Positions 1-10,441 of a DNA stretch of 64,000 bases are shown here, in pieces. How positions within the stretch are numbered: the stretch's first letter is position 1; each line of letters begins with the position of its first letter. The notes beneath the pieces are model-generated. The model searched no databases. It saw only the letters and a list, made by a program, of their open reading frames with translations, and was not told the DNA's origin. The translations under genes and the position numbers were made by a program. Origin of the DNA: Ichthyophis bannanicus (lineage: Eukaryota > Chordata > Amphibia > Gymnophiona > Ichthyophiidae); the NCBI GenBank assembly GCA_033557465.1, contig CM066048.1, positions 13,864,305-13,928,304 on the forward strand. The letters are read 5' to 3'.

Positions 1-852
1 TTTTGCAAGGCCGGTCGGTTCCTTTGGGCTTGCGAGCCCATTCTGCTAGAGCGCAAGCGGCGTCATGGGCGGAGCATGGTCTTGTCCCGCCACTGGAAAT
101 TTGCAGGGTGGCGACTTGGTCATCCCTCCATGCTTTTAGTAGGCATTACTGGTTAGATGTAGCGATGGCATGGGATTCTTGTTTTGGTTCGGTGGTCTTG
201 CGCGCCAGTTGGCAAGTCCCCCTCCCCCCCCCCCCGTTGATAACTGCTCTGTTACATCCCGGATGTGGAGGACTAAACTGGAGGACCGCTCAGGAAATAG
301 AAATTACACTTACCTGGTAATTGTAGTTCCTGGAGGGTCCAGTTTAGTCTTCAGTCCCTCCCTAGAGACAAAGAAACTTCTTTTGCCTGTACGGCACGCT
401 ACTTCTGGTGTGAGAGAGAGTTGGGTAAGTATGTTTCGTAAAAAAACCCCCAAAAACATAAATCCTCTTGCTAGGGATTCTTACGCTATCTTTTGCTGGA
501 TAGAAGTCTTTTTCCTTATGCTTGCTGCTCTGTCTGTCAATGACTTCAAGTAAGGGGGCAGAAGCAAGTTGCAGAGTTCGGACTCTCTCGTTTGGGGTGG
601 GGGTCAGTTTGTGATTCAGGGAAATAAGGCTGGTTATAGTTAAATGTTTTCTTTAATGTGTTGCTTCTTTGAGTCTGCTTTGTTACTAGTTCACAGGGGG
701 GCTGATGGGAGCTCCAGCAGTATACATACTATGGTACTGAAGAGTTTAATTGGTCCAGTCTCCTAGCTGCAGGAGGAGGTGCACTACCCAGATGTGGAGG
801 ACTAAACTGGACCCTCCAGAAACTACAATTACCAGGTAAGTGTAATTTCTAT
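1..852 (+). mobile_element. DIRS-like retrotransposon, 3' end (family B), left part off window
   Basis: The window opens inside the recombinase gene of a DIRS element. After the gene comes an internal complementary region (about 255-365) and a right inverted terminal repeat (about 782-852). The arm at 782-852 is the reverse complement of 299-350, both carrying the block that reads gtaattgtag on one strand. The layout matches the complete element at 42847-48780, which has the same order of recombinase end, internal region, spacer and terminal repeat. The right terminus is placed at about 852 because the internal region continues with the complement of other sequence beyond that base. The left end lies outside the window. 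Confidence 0.8.
3..240 (+). pseudogene. Tyrosine recombinase, C-terminal end (DIRS)
   Basis: The frame reads the final part of a DIRS tyrosine recombinase, the enzyme that integrates the circular DNA intermediate. Seen directly are the His-x-x-Arg motif (HSARAQ, near 33-50), the conserved ICRVATWSS stretch and the HYW motif holding the nucleophilic tyrosine. The relative at 47967-48194 has HSTRAQ and HYR at the same spacing. The natural stop is blurred: a C tract at about 223-236 differs in length from the relative and shifts the frame, so the open frame continues to 320 into non-coding sequence. The N-terminal half lies off the window. Confidence 0.8.
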
Positions 853-1600
853 CTGCACAGCAAGTTTCTTTGTCAAACTGTCTCTCTATGGGAGGAAACG
901 CTATTCTAATTCCTTGATGCCTCTTGCTCTGCTGATTCGATGCCCATTTTGCAGCACCAGCACCATATTTTATTCTTTCCTCACTCAGAGGATGAAAATC
1001 TATTGTTACAGCTTGTACAGAATTTACTTCAGGAAAAAACTGCTGCCATCTCTTGCCACTATCCTGAAGTCTTTAAAGTTGTGTTGCTGATAAATGATCA
1101 GGACTTGGATTTAGCCTCTTCCAGCTCTGAAGATTCAATGTTTCTGCATCATGAACTGGGTGCTGTAGTTGTGGCCATACCTTCATCTTCATTCTCTGAG
1201 GTTAATTCATTATTACCGTAAGCATCTGACCTTCAAAATCAATATACTTCCTATTCGAATTTTCATAAGATTTCACAAATGTTATCACTCCCACGCTTGG
1301 AAACCCCATCTAAATAAAAAAAATTTCTTTCAATTTTAGAATCAATTATTGTTCCCAAAGAGCAAGTATCCCTTCCCATCCATCCAGTTTCTCAGGACCT
1401 ATAGTTAGCTGTATGGCAGAACCCTCTGATGGCTCACTGAAGATCCATGCACTTGGAGAGTAAATATAAAGTTCAGCCTGTACTTGGGCATGACAGGCCT
1501 CAGCTACCACATCTCCAAGTCCTCTAAGCAGAAATTCTTGCCAGAGCTAAAGAGGAGGTTCCTCTGCTGGAACAAGGTTAGGGTTTTTACTCAAGGTAAG
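853..1600. other. No recognised repeat outside the exon candidate
   Basis: Apart from 955-1217 I see no gene here. A short open stretch at about 1470-1595 ends before a gt but lacks a convincing acceptor, so it is not called. Confidence 0.5.
955..1217 (+). CDS. Candidate host exon or unknown coding fragment
   Basis: An 87-codon open frame is bounded by a splice-acceptor-like sequence (pyrimidine-rich tract ending ttttgcag at 947-954) and a donor-like sequence (gtaagc from 1218). It would start in phase 0 and end in phase 2. The product is acidic and leucine-rich (LLLQLVQNLLQ, SSSSEDS) and I do not recognise it. It matches none of the repeat families in this window. It could be a host exon, a fragment of an unrecognised element, or chance. 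Confidence 0.33.
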
Positions 1601-1780
1601 AACATAAGATATGCCATACTGGGTCAGACCAAGGTCCATCAAGCCCAGTATCCTGTTTCCAACAGTGGCCAATCTAGGTCATACGTACCTAACAGTTTCC
1701 CCAAAAGACACAGGTTCCACAGTGCTTGTACTGGGTCAAGCATTGATATCCTGGGTCCCTTCTTAATAATGGTTTATGGA

Positions 1781-3474
1781 CAGAAGAGTGGAGCTGTGCT
1801 GCAGATCGGGCAGAGGAGAACACCTGTGGGTGTTAAACGCTATGAGTGACGTCCAGCGTTCCCCCATTTAAATCTGGCTTGAGCCATGGGACGCGGCCAC
1901 GGGCACGTCGTTTGGGCGCATGCCCGAAGGGGCATGACCAAAGGGGCAGGCCACGCCACTTTGGAGCCCCTTCGGAATCTTTCGGAGGTTTGAGGAGTGT
2001 AAGAGATTTGTAATCTACAATGGGGAAGAGACGGAAGAAGAGTTTTCCAACCTTCTCGACTATGAAGGCCCTGAAGAATGAAGGTCCTATGGACAGGCAC
2101 TTGGTTAAGCGGGCTTTGAAGAACTGTAGTCTTGAAGTATCTTCTTCTGTGAGTACTCCTTCATTGTCTGCCTCCTCTCCTATTGGGGATTCTACCCTGC
2201 CCCATTCGTCACATAAGCAGGAAGTACCGGTGACAGAGGGAGCGAGAGGTGCTCCATCGTTGGCTTCACCGGTACTAGTTCCGGGATTGTCTTCGGTATG
2301 TGTAGAGTTATCAGCTGTGCAGTTACCTTTACCTAAAGTGGTTCAGGTCGCGCCCTTGGTGGGGGGGAAGGGTTCTCTTCTTCCCCTCCTCAGGACGTGA
2401 CGCTTAAAGATATTTGGGCGGTAGTCTTCCGAACTGAAGCAGTCCTTACTGGAACTATGGGACAAATAGAGGAATTTACTCGAGACTCTGTTGCTAAATT
2501 TATGGATTATGATGTTCAATTAGGGTGGGTGGGGGAATGCCTGGGTCAGTTAGAAGCGAAGGTGGGCACCGTTCAGGTAGTCTCTGTTGCTTCTGTAAAA
2601 GATAGTTTGTACAGTATTTTCATAGGTAATTCGAAATGTATGAGAATTTGATGCGAGCAAGAAATTTCAGATTTTTGAATTTTCCTGTAACTCACTATCT
2701 TTCCCCACTTATTTTATTTTATAAATATTTGAAAGAGGTGGTGTTGTTTGATCAACCAGAGAATTTTAAGGTTGCAAACATATATTATGTTCCTAGAAAT
2801 AAGAAAGTGGTTAATCGGGAAAATGGGGTTGCTGACCAGTTGGTTTCTCCCCAGAGCCTGGATATTTCTGATTTTCTTGAGTCCTCCTCAGATGTTATTG
2901 TTGCTCATGCAGCTTTGGTGGTTATGTTTTTATCTGAGATGGACAAGAATATTATTTTGAAAACATATTTTCCTAAAAAGAATGTTTTATTCTGTGGTCA
3001 GAGGGTTATTCTCTTTCCTGATGTGTCATGTACAACCCAGATTTGCCGTAAGGCGTTTTTGGAGTTGAAAAATCGTACACTGGCAGTGGGAGCTTCTTTT
3101 TTTCTTAAGTTCCCCTGTAAATGTGTAGTAGGCCATCTTCGGAAGAGTTATAGCTTTCTGGAATCTGATCAGTTGTTGGTTTATCTAAATAATCTTGAGT
3201 CTTTAGTTTCAGTGACGAATTAGCTAATATAGGGTAAATAAATGAAAAAAGTTTTCATTCTGCCGATTAATAATGTGTTTAGATAAGGTATTATTAGTAT
3301 TTATGTTTCCACTCTCCCGTAATGTGGGCTAGTATGTTTTATGTGGTATATATAGGACAGCTGTGAGTGTTGGCTATCTTATTTATTATTGCTTATTTCT
3401 GTTTTGTTTCTTCATATTGCTTTATTGTTTTTCTGTATGTAAAAATATGGAAATTTAATAAAAATTAAAAAAAA
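1781..3474 (+). mobile_element. L1-like ORF1-only element (HAL1-like), complete
   Basis: This 1,694-bp insertion sits in the CR1 copy. It is flanked by a 13-bp target duplication, aatggtttatgga at 1768-1780 and aatgttttatgga at 3475-3487, with one mismatch. It carries a 5' leader of about 240 bp, a single gag-like ORF1 and an AATAAA signal at 3457-3462 followed by an A-rich tail. No RT or endonuclease is present between the duplications. The structure matches the HAL1 (half-a-LINE) elements known from mammals, which depend on a full L1 for their enzymes. It is unlike the L1/Tx1 element at 6124-11608. Confidence 0.72.
2020..3223 (+). pseudogene. L1-like ORF1 protein (RNA-binding, gag-like), two frameshifts
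   Basis: Three consecutive frames (2020-2400, 2397-2651, 2636-3223) read one protein of about 400 residues. The first part is low-complexity Ser/Pro/Val. The second is a heptad-rich segment of coiled-coil type. The third has the RNA-binding core, with NFRFLNFPV and FFLKFPCKC motifs typical of vertebrate L1 ORF1 proteins. The first shift falls just after a G7 tract near 2358-2368. The second is near 2636-2650. ORF1p coats LINE RNA as trimers in the cytoplasm. The start ATG at 2020 is the first in the frame. Confidence 0.62.
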
Positions 3475-3479
3475 AATGT

Positions 3480-4018
3480 TTTATGGACCTTTCCTCCAGG
3501 AACTTGTCCAAACCTTTTTTAAACCCAGCTACACTAACAGCCTTTACTACATCCTCCGGTAACAAATTCCAGAGTTTGATTACACGTTGAGTGAAAAAAT
3601 ATTTTCTTTTCTTAGTCTTAAATAGTTTACCCTGTAGCTTCATTGCATGTCCCCTAGTCTTTCTATATTCTGATAACGTAAACAATCGATCTACGTTTAC
3701 CCGTTCCACTCCGTTCATTAATTTATAGACTTCTATCATATCTCCCCTCAGCCGTCTCTTTTCCAGGTTAAAGAGCCCTAACCTTTTTAGCCTTTCATCA
3801 TAGGAGTATCCTTCCAACCCCTTTACCATTTTGGTGGCTCTTCTCTGAACCTTTTCTAATAATGCTATATCCTTTTTAAGATACGGCGACCAGAATTGCA
3901 CACAATATTCAAGGTGCGGTCGCACCATGGAACGATACAGAGGCATTATAATATCTTTTGTTTTATTCTCCATCCCTTTCCTTATGATACCTAGCATTCT
4001 ATTTGCTCTCTTCACCAC
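3480..4018 (-). pseudogene. CR1 ORF2 C-terminal part (post-reverse-transcriptase region)
   Basis: The frame covers the end of the CR1 ORF2 protein after the RT catalytic core. It includes the conserved HLEYCVQFWSPYL motif and the [20 protein letters not shown] motif, both matching the copy at 22444-23370. The endonuclease and RT core are missing, so the copy is dead on arrival, the usual outcome of 5' truncation during LINE insertion. Confidence 0.88.
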
Positions 4019-4134
4019 TGCTGCTCACTGGGTGGAGGGTTATAACAGGTTATCTATGAGGTAGCACCTGACCCCGCGCAGTGCATCCCAGAGATGCACC
4101 ACCTGGGAAGGAGGACCCAGTATGCCAGAAAAGG

Positions 4135-4235
4135 AAGAAATTCCTTATTCCATATCGTCTTGCTAGACTAGTCCAGAAAAGTGGATCATATTCCCCTACC
4201 AGCAGTGGTAAAGACCAAGAAATATTACAGAGGTT
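4135..4235 (-). repeat. Relic of a DIRS terminal repeat
   Basis: The reverse complement of this stretch resembles the right terminal repeat at 35685-35775: a shared tctgga/ctagtctagcaag core, a ctgctgg-tagggg-atat block and the same spacing. No coding part is attached. It may be a solo end or the edge of a deleted element. Confidence 0.45.
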
Positions 4236-4443
4236 TCTTATGGCCTCATCCTGCTACATCAACCAGTATATCTAGGGGCACACCTCTGTAATTTTATGTT
4301 TCCAGCAGAAGGTGGATGCATGGATATAGCTTTGGTGAAAGAAGCTATGAAACAGATTTGATTAGCTCGTGAGTAACTACCTAAGGGCAGGGGCAGCCCA
4401 AGGGGGGTGCGGGGCCATGTGCGGAGATTAATTGCAGGGCTTC

Positions 4444-4481
4444 ATTTGCATAGGGAGCCTCATTTGCATAAATATTTGCAT
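4444..4481 (+). promoter_or_regulatory. Three octamer (ATTTGCAT) motifs
   Basis: Perfect ATTTGCAT copies lie at 4444-4451, 4462-4469 and 4474-4481. This is the consensus of POU/Oct transcription factors. No promoter or gene is attached that I can see, and AT-rich repeat sequence can produce the motif by chance. Confidence 0.3.
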
Positions 4482-4499
4482 AATTTAACATGCATTTTT

Positions 4500-5290
4500 A
4501 GTAAACATGCTTCTTAATGAGTGTCTGGATAAAGAAAGACTAACAGAGTTCTACGTTACTATATTCCAGTGCCAACCGCCAGGCCCATTAGGAAGTACTA
4601 TAAACACTGACCATTTAGAACTCATAGCAAATCCACCATATCATAACATCACTGCCAGGACTTACAAAGCACCAAACCCTACCTATCAAAAGGCAACACT
4701 GCAAATCTTAAACCAATACATCTCAGAGAATACCAATGCATCTTCTCCTGGGGTAAGAGAACAAGTGGCACGGTCAAATAGAAACTACATGAACAGAATT
4801 CCTCAGCTTGGTTAAAATGCAGAACATAGACCGTCACCAAAGAACAAGGGATCACAATTTAGAAATGCAATGCAATGTGTGCCTTCGAGTCAGTCCTGAC
4901 TCCTGGCGACCTAGAAGCTCCTGGGTTTTCTTGGCAGTGTCACCGGAAGTAGATTGCCAGGCCTTTCTTCCAAGGCAATGGAGGGTTAAGTGACTTGCCC
5001 AAGGCCACAAGGAGTGCTAGTGGGAATCAAACCCTGGTTGCTTGGTTACCAAGCCAGTGTTCTAACCACTAGGCTACTCCTCCACTACCAGTTTAGAAAT
5101 AGGAAGACAATAATTAAACTGGGAACCCCAAAAGCCAAACTTGGGATGTACAACAACACTGGAGAAATAAAACTATAAATTAATTTCCTCTTGTACTAAA
5201 CAAAACACAAAAGAAGTTAACGATCCACATTTCCCATAGCTGATATATTCCAGTTAATAAATTCAAAATAAAAAGTATTTTTCTACCTTT
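4500..5290 (+). repeat. Unclassified interspersed repeat, copy 1 (body)
   Basis: The body is A-rich and ends in a conserved junction (ttctacctttt at about 5281-5292) followed by pyrimidine-rich DNA. The same order recurs at 30500-31310 and 32087-34330. A 102-codon frame at 4507-4815 lies in it, but the frame is not kept in the other copies, so I do not call it a gene. A SINE interrupts the body at 4867-5091. Confidence 0.55.
4867..5091 (-). mobile_element. tRNA-derived SINE (MIR/CORE-like) with target duplication
   Basis: Read on the minus strand the element has a tRNA-like head: an A box near 5070-5082 (tagcctagtgg) and a B box near 5025-5035 (ggtttgattcc). A body resembling the MIR consensus follows (ccttgggcaagtcacttaaccctcc). 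It is flanked by a perfect 9-bp duplication, tttagaaat at 4858-4866 and 5092-5100. Transcription would be by RNA polymerase III from the internal boxes. A second, 5'-truncated copy lies at 32146-32325. Confidence 0.85.
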
Positions 5291-5399
5291 TGTTGCTTGT
5301 GCATTTTCTTTTTCAGTTGCAATTGCTCCAGTCACTTTCTTCTGATTTCTTCGTGTCTTCTGCGAGCTATCCATTTGTCCTTTCTTCTCTTTTAGATTT

Positions 5400-6123
5400 T
5401 TTCCCCAAATCTTTCTCTATATCTGCTTTAACATACTGATCTTTCCCCTTTTGTTCTTTCCTCCATTTCTTTCCTTATTCCTTTATCATCCACTCAAATT
5501 TCACCCTTCCATTCCTAATCTCCTCTTACTCTTCGAATACCCGACCCATCGTAGACTTTTCTTCCCTCCCACACAAAATATCTTTTCCCCCCTCCATTCT
5601 CATTCCCCATCCCTTTCTAATCCTCCCCCAAAATCAGCTCCTTTATAGTTCTAGACCCACCCAGCATCTTCCCCCTTCTAGTCCCAGTCTCCCAAACTTC
5701 CACATCGGCCCATTTCCAGTCTTAGCTCCCCCCCCAATATGCTGTTTTCCAGTTCCATTCCAGCCCCCCTTCAGCCCATTTCCACTCCAAGCTCCCCCAT
5801 CAGCCCATTTCCAGCCCTATTCCAACTCCCATCAGCCCACTTCCAGTCTTATTCCAGCCCCCATCAGCCCATTTCCAGTCCTATTCCAGCCCATCACTCA
5901 TTTGCAGTCCACGTTCCCCCCATCAGCCCATTTCTAGTCCTATTCCAGCTCCTCATCAGCCCATTTTCAGTCCTAGCCCCCAAAATGCTCTTTTCCAGTT
6001 CCATCCCAGTCCCCCATCAGCCCAGTTCCACTCCAAGCTCCCCCATCAGCCAATTTCCAATCCTAGCCCCCTCGTCAGCCCACTTTGTCCTATTCCAGCC
6101 CCCATCAGCCCATTTCCAGTCCT
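5400..6123 (+). repeat. Pyrimidine-rich minisatellite, left half
   Basis: After a CT-rich lead the sequence becomes an irregular tandem array of units built on cagcccatttccagtcc with variable C-rich linkers. It resumes at 11609 on the far side of the L1/Tx1 insertion. The strand is strongly asymmetric: very few G runs on plus. Long open frames here come from stop-poor composition and are not genes. Confidence 0.8.
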
Positions 6124-6191
6124 TGAAATTTAAATTGTTTATTAAGTTTCAACCAAAACAATTAACAAAACCATCATAAACATCCAAAGCA

Positions 6192-9100
6192 TCACCACAT
6201 ACAGCAGTAACAGCAAAAAATCCCACCAGAACAAATAACATACCCCTCCCCACCCCTCTCCCCCCGGCCCCCCTCTTCCCCCCCCCACCCCCAGCTACCC
6301 CCTAGTCCCCCCATCCCCCCCCCTTCTGGAAAGAGCCCCCGCCATAACCTCCCCCACCTTTGGTCAAAGTTATTCCTCCGACCTCTCCGCGCTGCAGTTA
6401 AGCGCTCCATTAAAAGGATATAATGTAGGCGTCCCTCAAACTCATCCATCCCCGGCGCTGTTTTGCACTTCCAAGCTGCTGCAACAGCACCGCGCGCTGC
6501 GCAAAGGCAGGCTACCACCCCGCGCCCAATTCCCCGCCCAGAACCACCCCCCCAGGACAACAGGAACAACCCTGGGGACAGAGCAATCTCCTCCCCTAGT
6601 CGGACCCAAATCCACTCCCGTATCTGAGACCAGAATATCTGAATTTTTGGGCAGTCCCACCAAATATGCCAAAAGGTGCCCGCCCCACCACAGTCCCGCC
6701 AACAGGCGGCAGAGACACCCGGGTACATCTTAGACAATCTTTCGGGGGTATAATACCACCTCACCAAGATTTTATAACTATTTTCCTGGATGCGGGTCGA
6801 GGGAGGGGCTTTCTTAATCTGATCCCAAATTCCCCGCCAATCCACCTCCTCAAGAGACACCCCCAGATCCTTCTCCCAGTCCCGCATGTATTTAAACGGA
6901 GTGCCCTTAACTTTACCCACCCCCTTATACAAAGCAGAGATCAGCCCTCTAGAAGTCCGCATCCCCACCCACACAGCCTCTACCCCCGTTAGATCTACCC
7001 CCAGGCCCCCCCTACCCTTCCGCACCCGGACAAAAGACTGGACCTGAGCGTAGGCATAGCGGTCCGCCTCTAGGAGCCCATAACATTCCTGCGCTTCCCC
7101 AAACTGCAGCATCTCCTCCCCATCCATCAGCTGAAAGAAACACTCCAGACCCCGACGGGACCAATCATCAAAAACCCCCCCTTCCCACCCCGGGCGAAAC
7201 CCCTTAACCCCCCGCCATGGTGTTGCCAAGGAAAACCGCCCCCCACCTCCCATCCCCCCCTGTGCCCGCACCTCATCCCACACCGCCGCTAACTGCCGCA
7301 TAGCTGGGGATCCCACTCCCAATTCCCGCCGGTCCTTCCGGGGCACCCACAACCACGCCGCTAACCGGCCCCCTTTCACATATTCCTTCTCAACTCGAAC
7401 CCCCATCTTAACCCCCCCCCCCCCGTCTCCCTCCAATCCATAACATGCCGCAGCTGCGCCGCTCTATAATAATCCCGAACATTAGGGACCCCCAAACCCC
7501 CCTCTTTCTTATCCGCATATAACACTTCCTTCGCTATGCGCGGGGGCTTGCGCTTCCAGATGTATTGGAACACTTTCCGTTGCAATATGCGAAGCACCGT
7601 ATCCGGTACCCGGACGGGAAGAACTTGGAAAAAATATAATATGCGGGGTAAAATATTCATTTTGACTGCAGCGATCCGCCCAAACCACGAGACCTCCGCA
7701 TTCATCCAACAATCTAAATCTCGAGACACTTCCCCTAGTACCTGGGGGTAATTCTCCTGATATAACTCACCGTACCGCCTAGGAATCCGCACCCCTAAAT
7801 ACCCCAGCGACTTCGTGACCCATCGAAACGGGTACAAAGCCTTCAGGTGGCAAGCCACCCCTTTGGGGACCGAGACATTCAACACCTCCGTTTTATCTAT
7901 GTTCATCTTAAAACCCCGCCACCCCCACCATACCTCCGCACCTCCTCCATTATACCTACCAAACTGCCCTCCGGCTGGCTGATATACAATAAAATGTCAT
8001 CCGCGTACAGAGAAATCTTATGTTCCACCCCTCCCGCCCATATCCCCCCTATCTGAGCGTTATCCCGTATCCGTTGCGCGAGAGGTTCAACCGCGAGGGC
8101 AAACAGCAACGGGGATAAAGGACAACCCTGCCGGGTGCCCCTCTCCAATTCGAAATCCGTGGAGTAGCCCCCATTAACCTTCACCCGGGCCCTCGGTCCA
8201 TTATACAATCCCTCTACCCATCGGAGAAAATTCGGACCACACCGTATCTTCCGTAGCACCTGCCAGACAAAGTCCCAGTGGACCCGATCGAATGCCTTTT
8301 CGGCATCGATGGACATCAGGAGGCACTCCTCCCCCTTCATTCTCGCAATTTCAATAACCTCAATAGCCCTCATAACATTATCCCCCGTTTGGCGCCCCAC
8401 AATAAACCCGGTCTGGTCTTCCCGTACTAGGCCAGGGAGCCATGGAGCAAGTCTGTCCGCCAGAGCCTTCGCTAAAATCTTGACATCAACATTAAGCAGG
8501 GAGATTGGTCGATAAGAACCGCAATCTAAAGGATCCTTCCCGGGTTTCGGTAAAATCGAAATCCCTGCTGTTAACATTTCAGGAGGAAGCTCCCCACCAA
8601 CCACGAACATCCCATTAAAGACGCGCAGCAAAAGCCCCCCTACTTCACCCCAAAACTGCTTATAAAAAACCCCAGGAAGCCCATCCAATCCGGGCAATTT
8701 ACCCCCCTGCAACCCCCGCACCACCTTACCAACCTCCTCCTCGGTCAGTATCGCATCCAAGCCCTCCCGTGCGGCCTCTCCCAAATGGGGCAGCTCTAGA
8801 CCTGCCAAGTACGAGTGTATATGGGCGGCCTCCACCCCCTCCTGCCTCCCATACAACTCCTGATAGAACTGCGCGAATCGTCGCCTAACCGCCTGCTCCT
8901 CCCGCAGCACCTCCCCATCCCGCTCCCGGATCTGGAAAATCATAGAGGCCCCCTGCTGTTTCCTCAGCTTACGGGCTAACAGGCGCCCAGCTTTATCCCC
9001 ATATTCATAATATACTTGACGTACACGCTGCAAATCAAAGGCGATCTTATCGACCTGCAAGGCCTGTAATTCCCCACGCACCCGCTCCAAGGATCTCCGA

Positions 9101-10099
9101 GCTCGCCTCGACCTCACTGTGCAAAACACTCGTTCAGCTTCCTTCACTGCAGCCTTCAGCTCTACCTCCCGTTGTCCTCGTTCCTTCTTTAACCGTGCCC
9201 CCCAATACAAGAACCTGCCGCGGACATAGGCCTTCAACCCCCCCCACACCATAACATCCCGAACTTGGCCAGTATCATTCAACGCAAGATATTCCTTTAT
9301 CGCCCCTTTAATATCCATTACCACCCTCTCCTGTCTCAAGAGGCTCTCATTCAAACGCCAGAACCGGGCGCCCAGGTGTCGCCGACTACCAACCCCCAGG
9401 ACCACCGCACTGTGATCAGACCAAACCACCGGGATTATCTCCACTTCAAGCACCCCCACCATCCAGTCCTCACTCATTAAGATCATATCAATCCTACTCC
9501 AACAGGTATGGGGCGCGGAGAAAAAGGTATATTCCCGTCCCACAGGGTGCCACTTACGCCACACATCCACTAGAGTATGTTGTGCCATCAGCCGCTTGAG
9601 CCCTTTCCGGTTGGCTCCCCGTCCCTCCCACCCCCTGGGATTCCTATCATAACCATCCTGCAGCGTACAATTAAAATCCCCACCCACCACCATCTTTCCC
9701 CGGGATTCCCGCTCTAGCAGCTTCCTAGTGGAAGCCCAGAAACTACCCTGGTCCCCGTTGGGAGCATACACCGAGACAATTGTAATCTCTTCCGAACCCC
9801 ACCTCCCAGAGAGTCCCACCACTCTCCCCTCCCCATCTTTAAACCACTTCCCCACAAGAATGCCCACCCCCCGTTTCAACAGAATGGCCACCCCCCGTTT
9901 CCGTCCCCCCCCCGGGGACACACGAAAAAAATTGCTCTGGGAACCCGGCATGCTTTAAGCGATGGATATCGCTCCCCCGGAGATGTGTCTCCTGTATCAA
10001 AATCACATCCCAACGATTATCCTGAATTTCCCGGAAGAGATGCCGCCGCTTCTGCGGAGAGTTTAGTCCCTTCACATTAAGAGTACCAATGCGGAGCAT
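6192..10099 (-). pseudogene. L1/Tx1 ORF2: endonuclease-reverse transcriptase, three frameshifts
   Basis: Frames 10099-9839, 9951-7903, 7906-7376 and 7436-6192 read one protein of about 1,300 residues. The apurinic-type endonuclease shows QETHLRG, VSVYAPN, GGDFN and the SDH motif. The RT shows GTRQGCPLSPLLF and the YADD catalytic box. The C-terminal knuckle has L1 spacing Cys-x3-Cys-x7-His-x4-Cys (CWRDC through DC). Breaks lie in or next to homopolymers: a C9 tract at 9904-9912, C-rich sequence around 7911-7925 and a C13 tract at 7412-7424. Apart from these shifts every catalytic motif is present. Confidence 0.85.
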
Positions 10100-10441
10100 C
10101 TCTCTACGTCACCCCAGTCTCTTCCCTCCCCCCCCTCCCCCTAGGGGCTCCAACCCAGTTCCCCCCCCCCAAACCTCCCCTCCCCCTCCCCCCTCCACCC
10201 CCCTCCCTAAACCGTCTCCTAACCCCTCCACGCTTCCGTGTGAGTCATGTCTTATCCCGACTCCCTCCCTCAATGCCATCCCCAGCCCAACATACCACCT
10301 CCAGCCCCCGCACCACCACAATCACCAACCCCAATCCGAACCCAAGCAACCCCATTCCCCCAATATACCACCCTCCGCAAACATTAAGTTTCACAGGAAT
10401 GTCACTTCTCCTCCAGTGCTCTCTCCATACTCTTGCACTGA

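Larger units (their letters stand above)
1601..4045 (-). mobile_element. CR1-type LINE, 5'-truncated, split by a 1.7-kb insertion
   Basis: The 3' tail (aagaacataagatatgcc on the plus strand) lies at 1601-1780 and the C-terminal coding part at 3475-4045. Between them sits an L1-like element (1781-3474). Sequence on the two sides joins without a gap when compared with the uninterrupted CR1 copy at 22214-23395. The same 3' tail recurs at 22214, 42512 and, inverted, at 28990-29025, so this CR1 subfamily is abundant here. Confidence 0.88.

Noticed and set aside
1470..1597. Short open stretch before a gt at about 1577, as a second exon
   Set aside because: It has no convincing acceptor or polypyrimidine tract upstream and no recognisable protein.
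4507..4815. 102-codon frame that could be a small gene
   Set aside because: It lies in an interspersed repeat whose other copies (30500, 32087) do not keep the frame.
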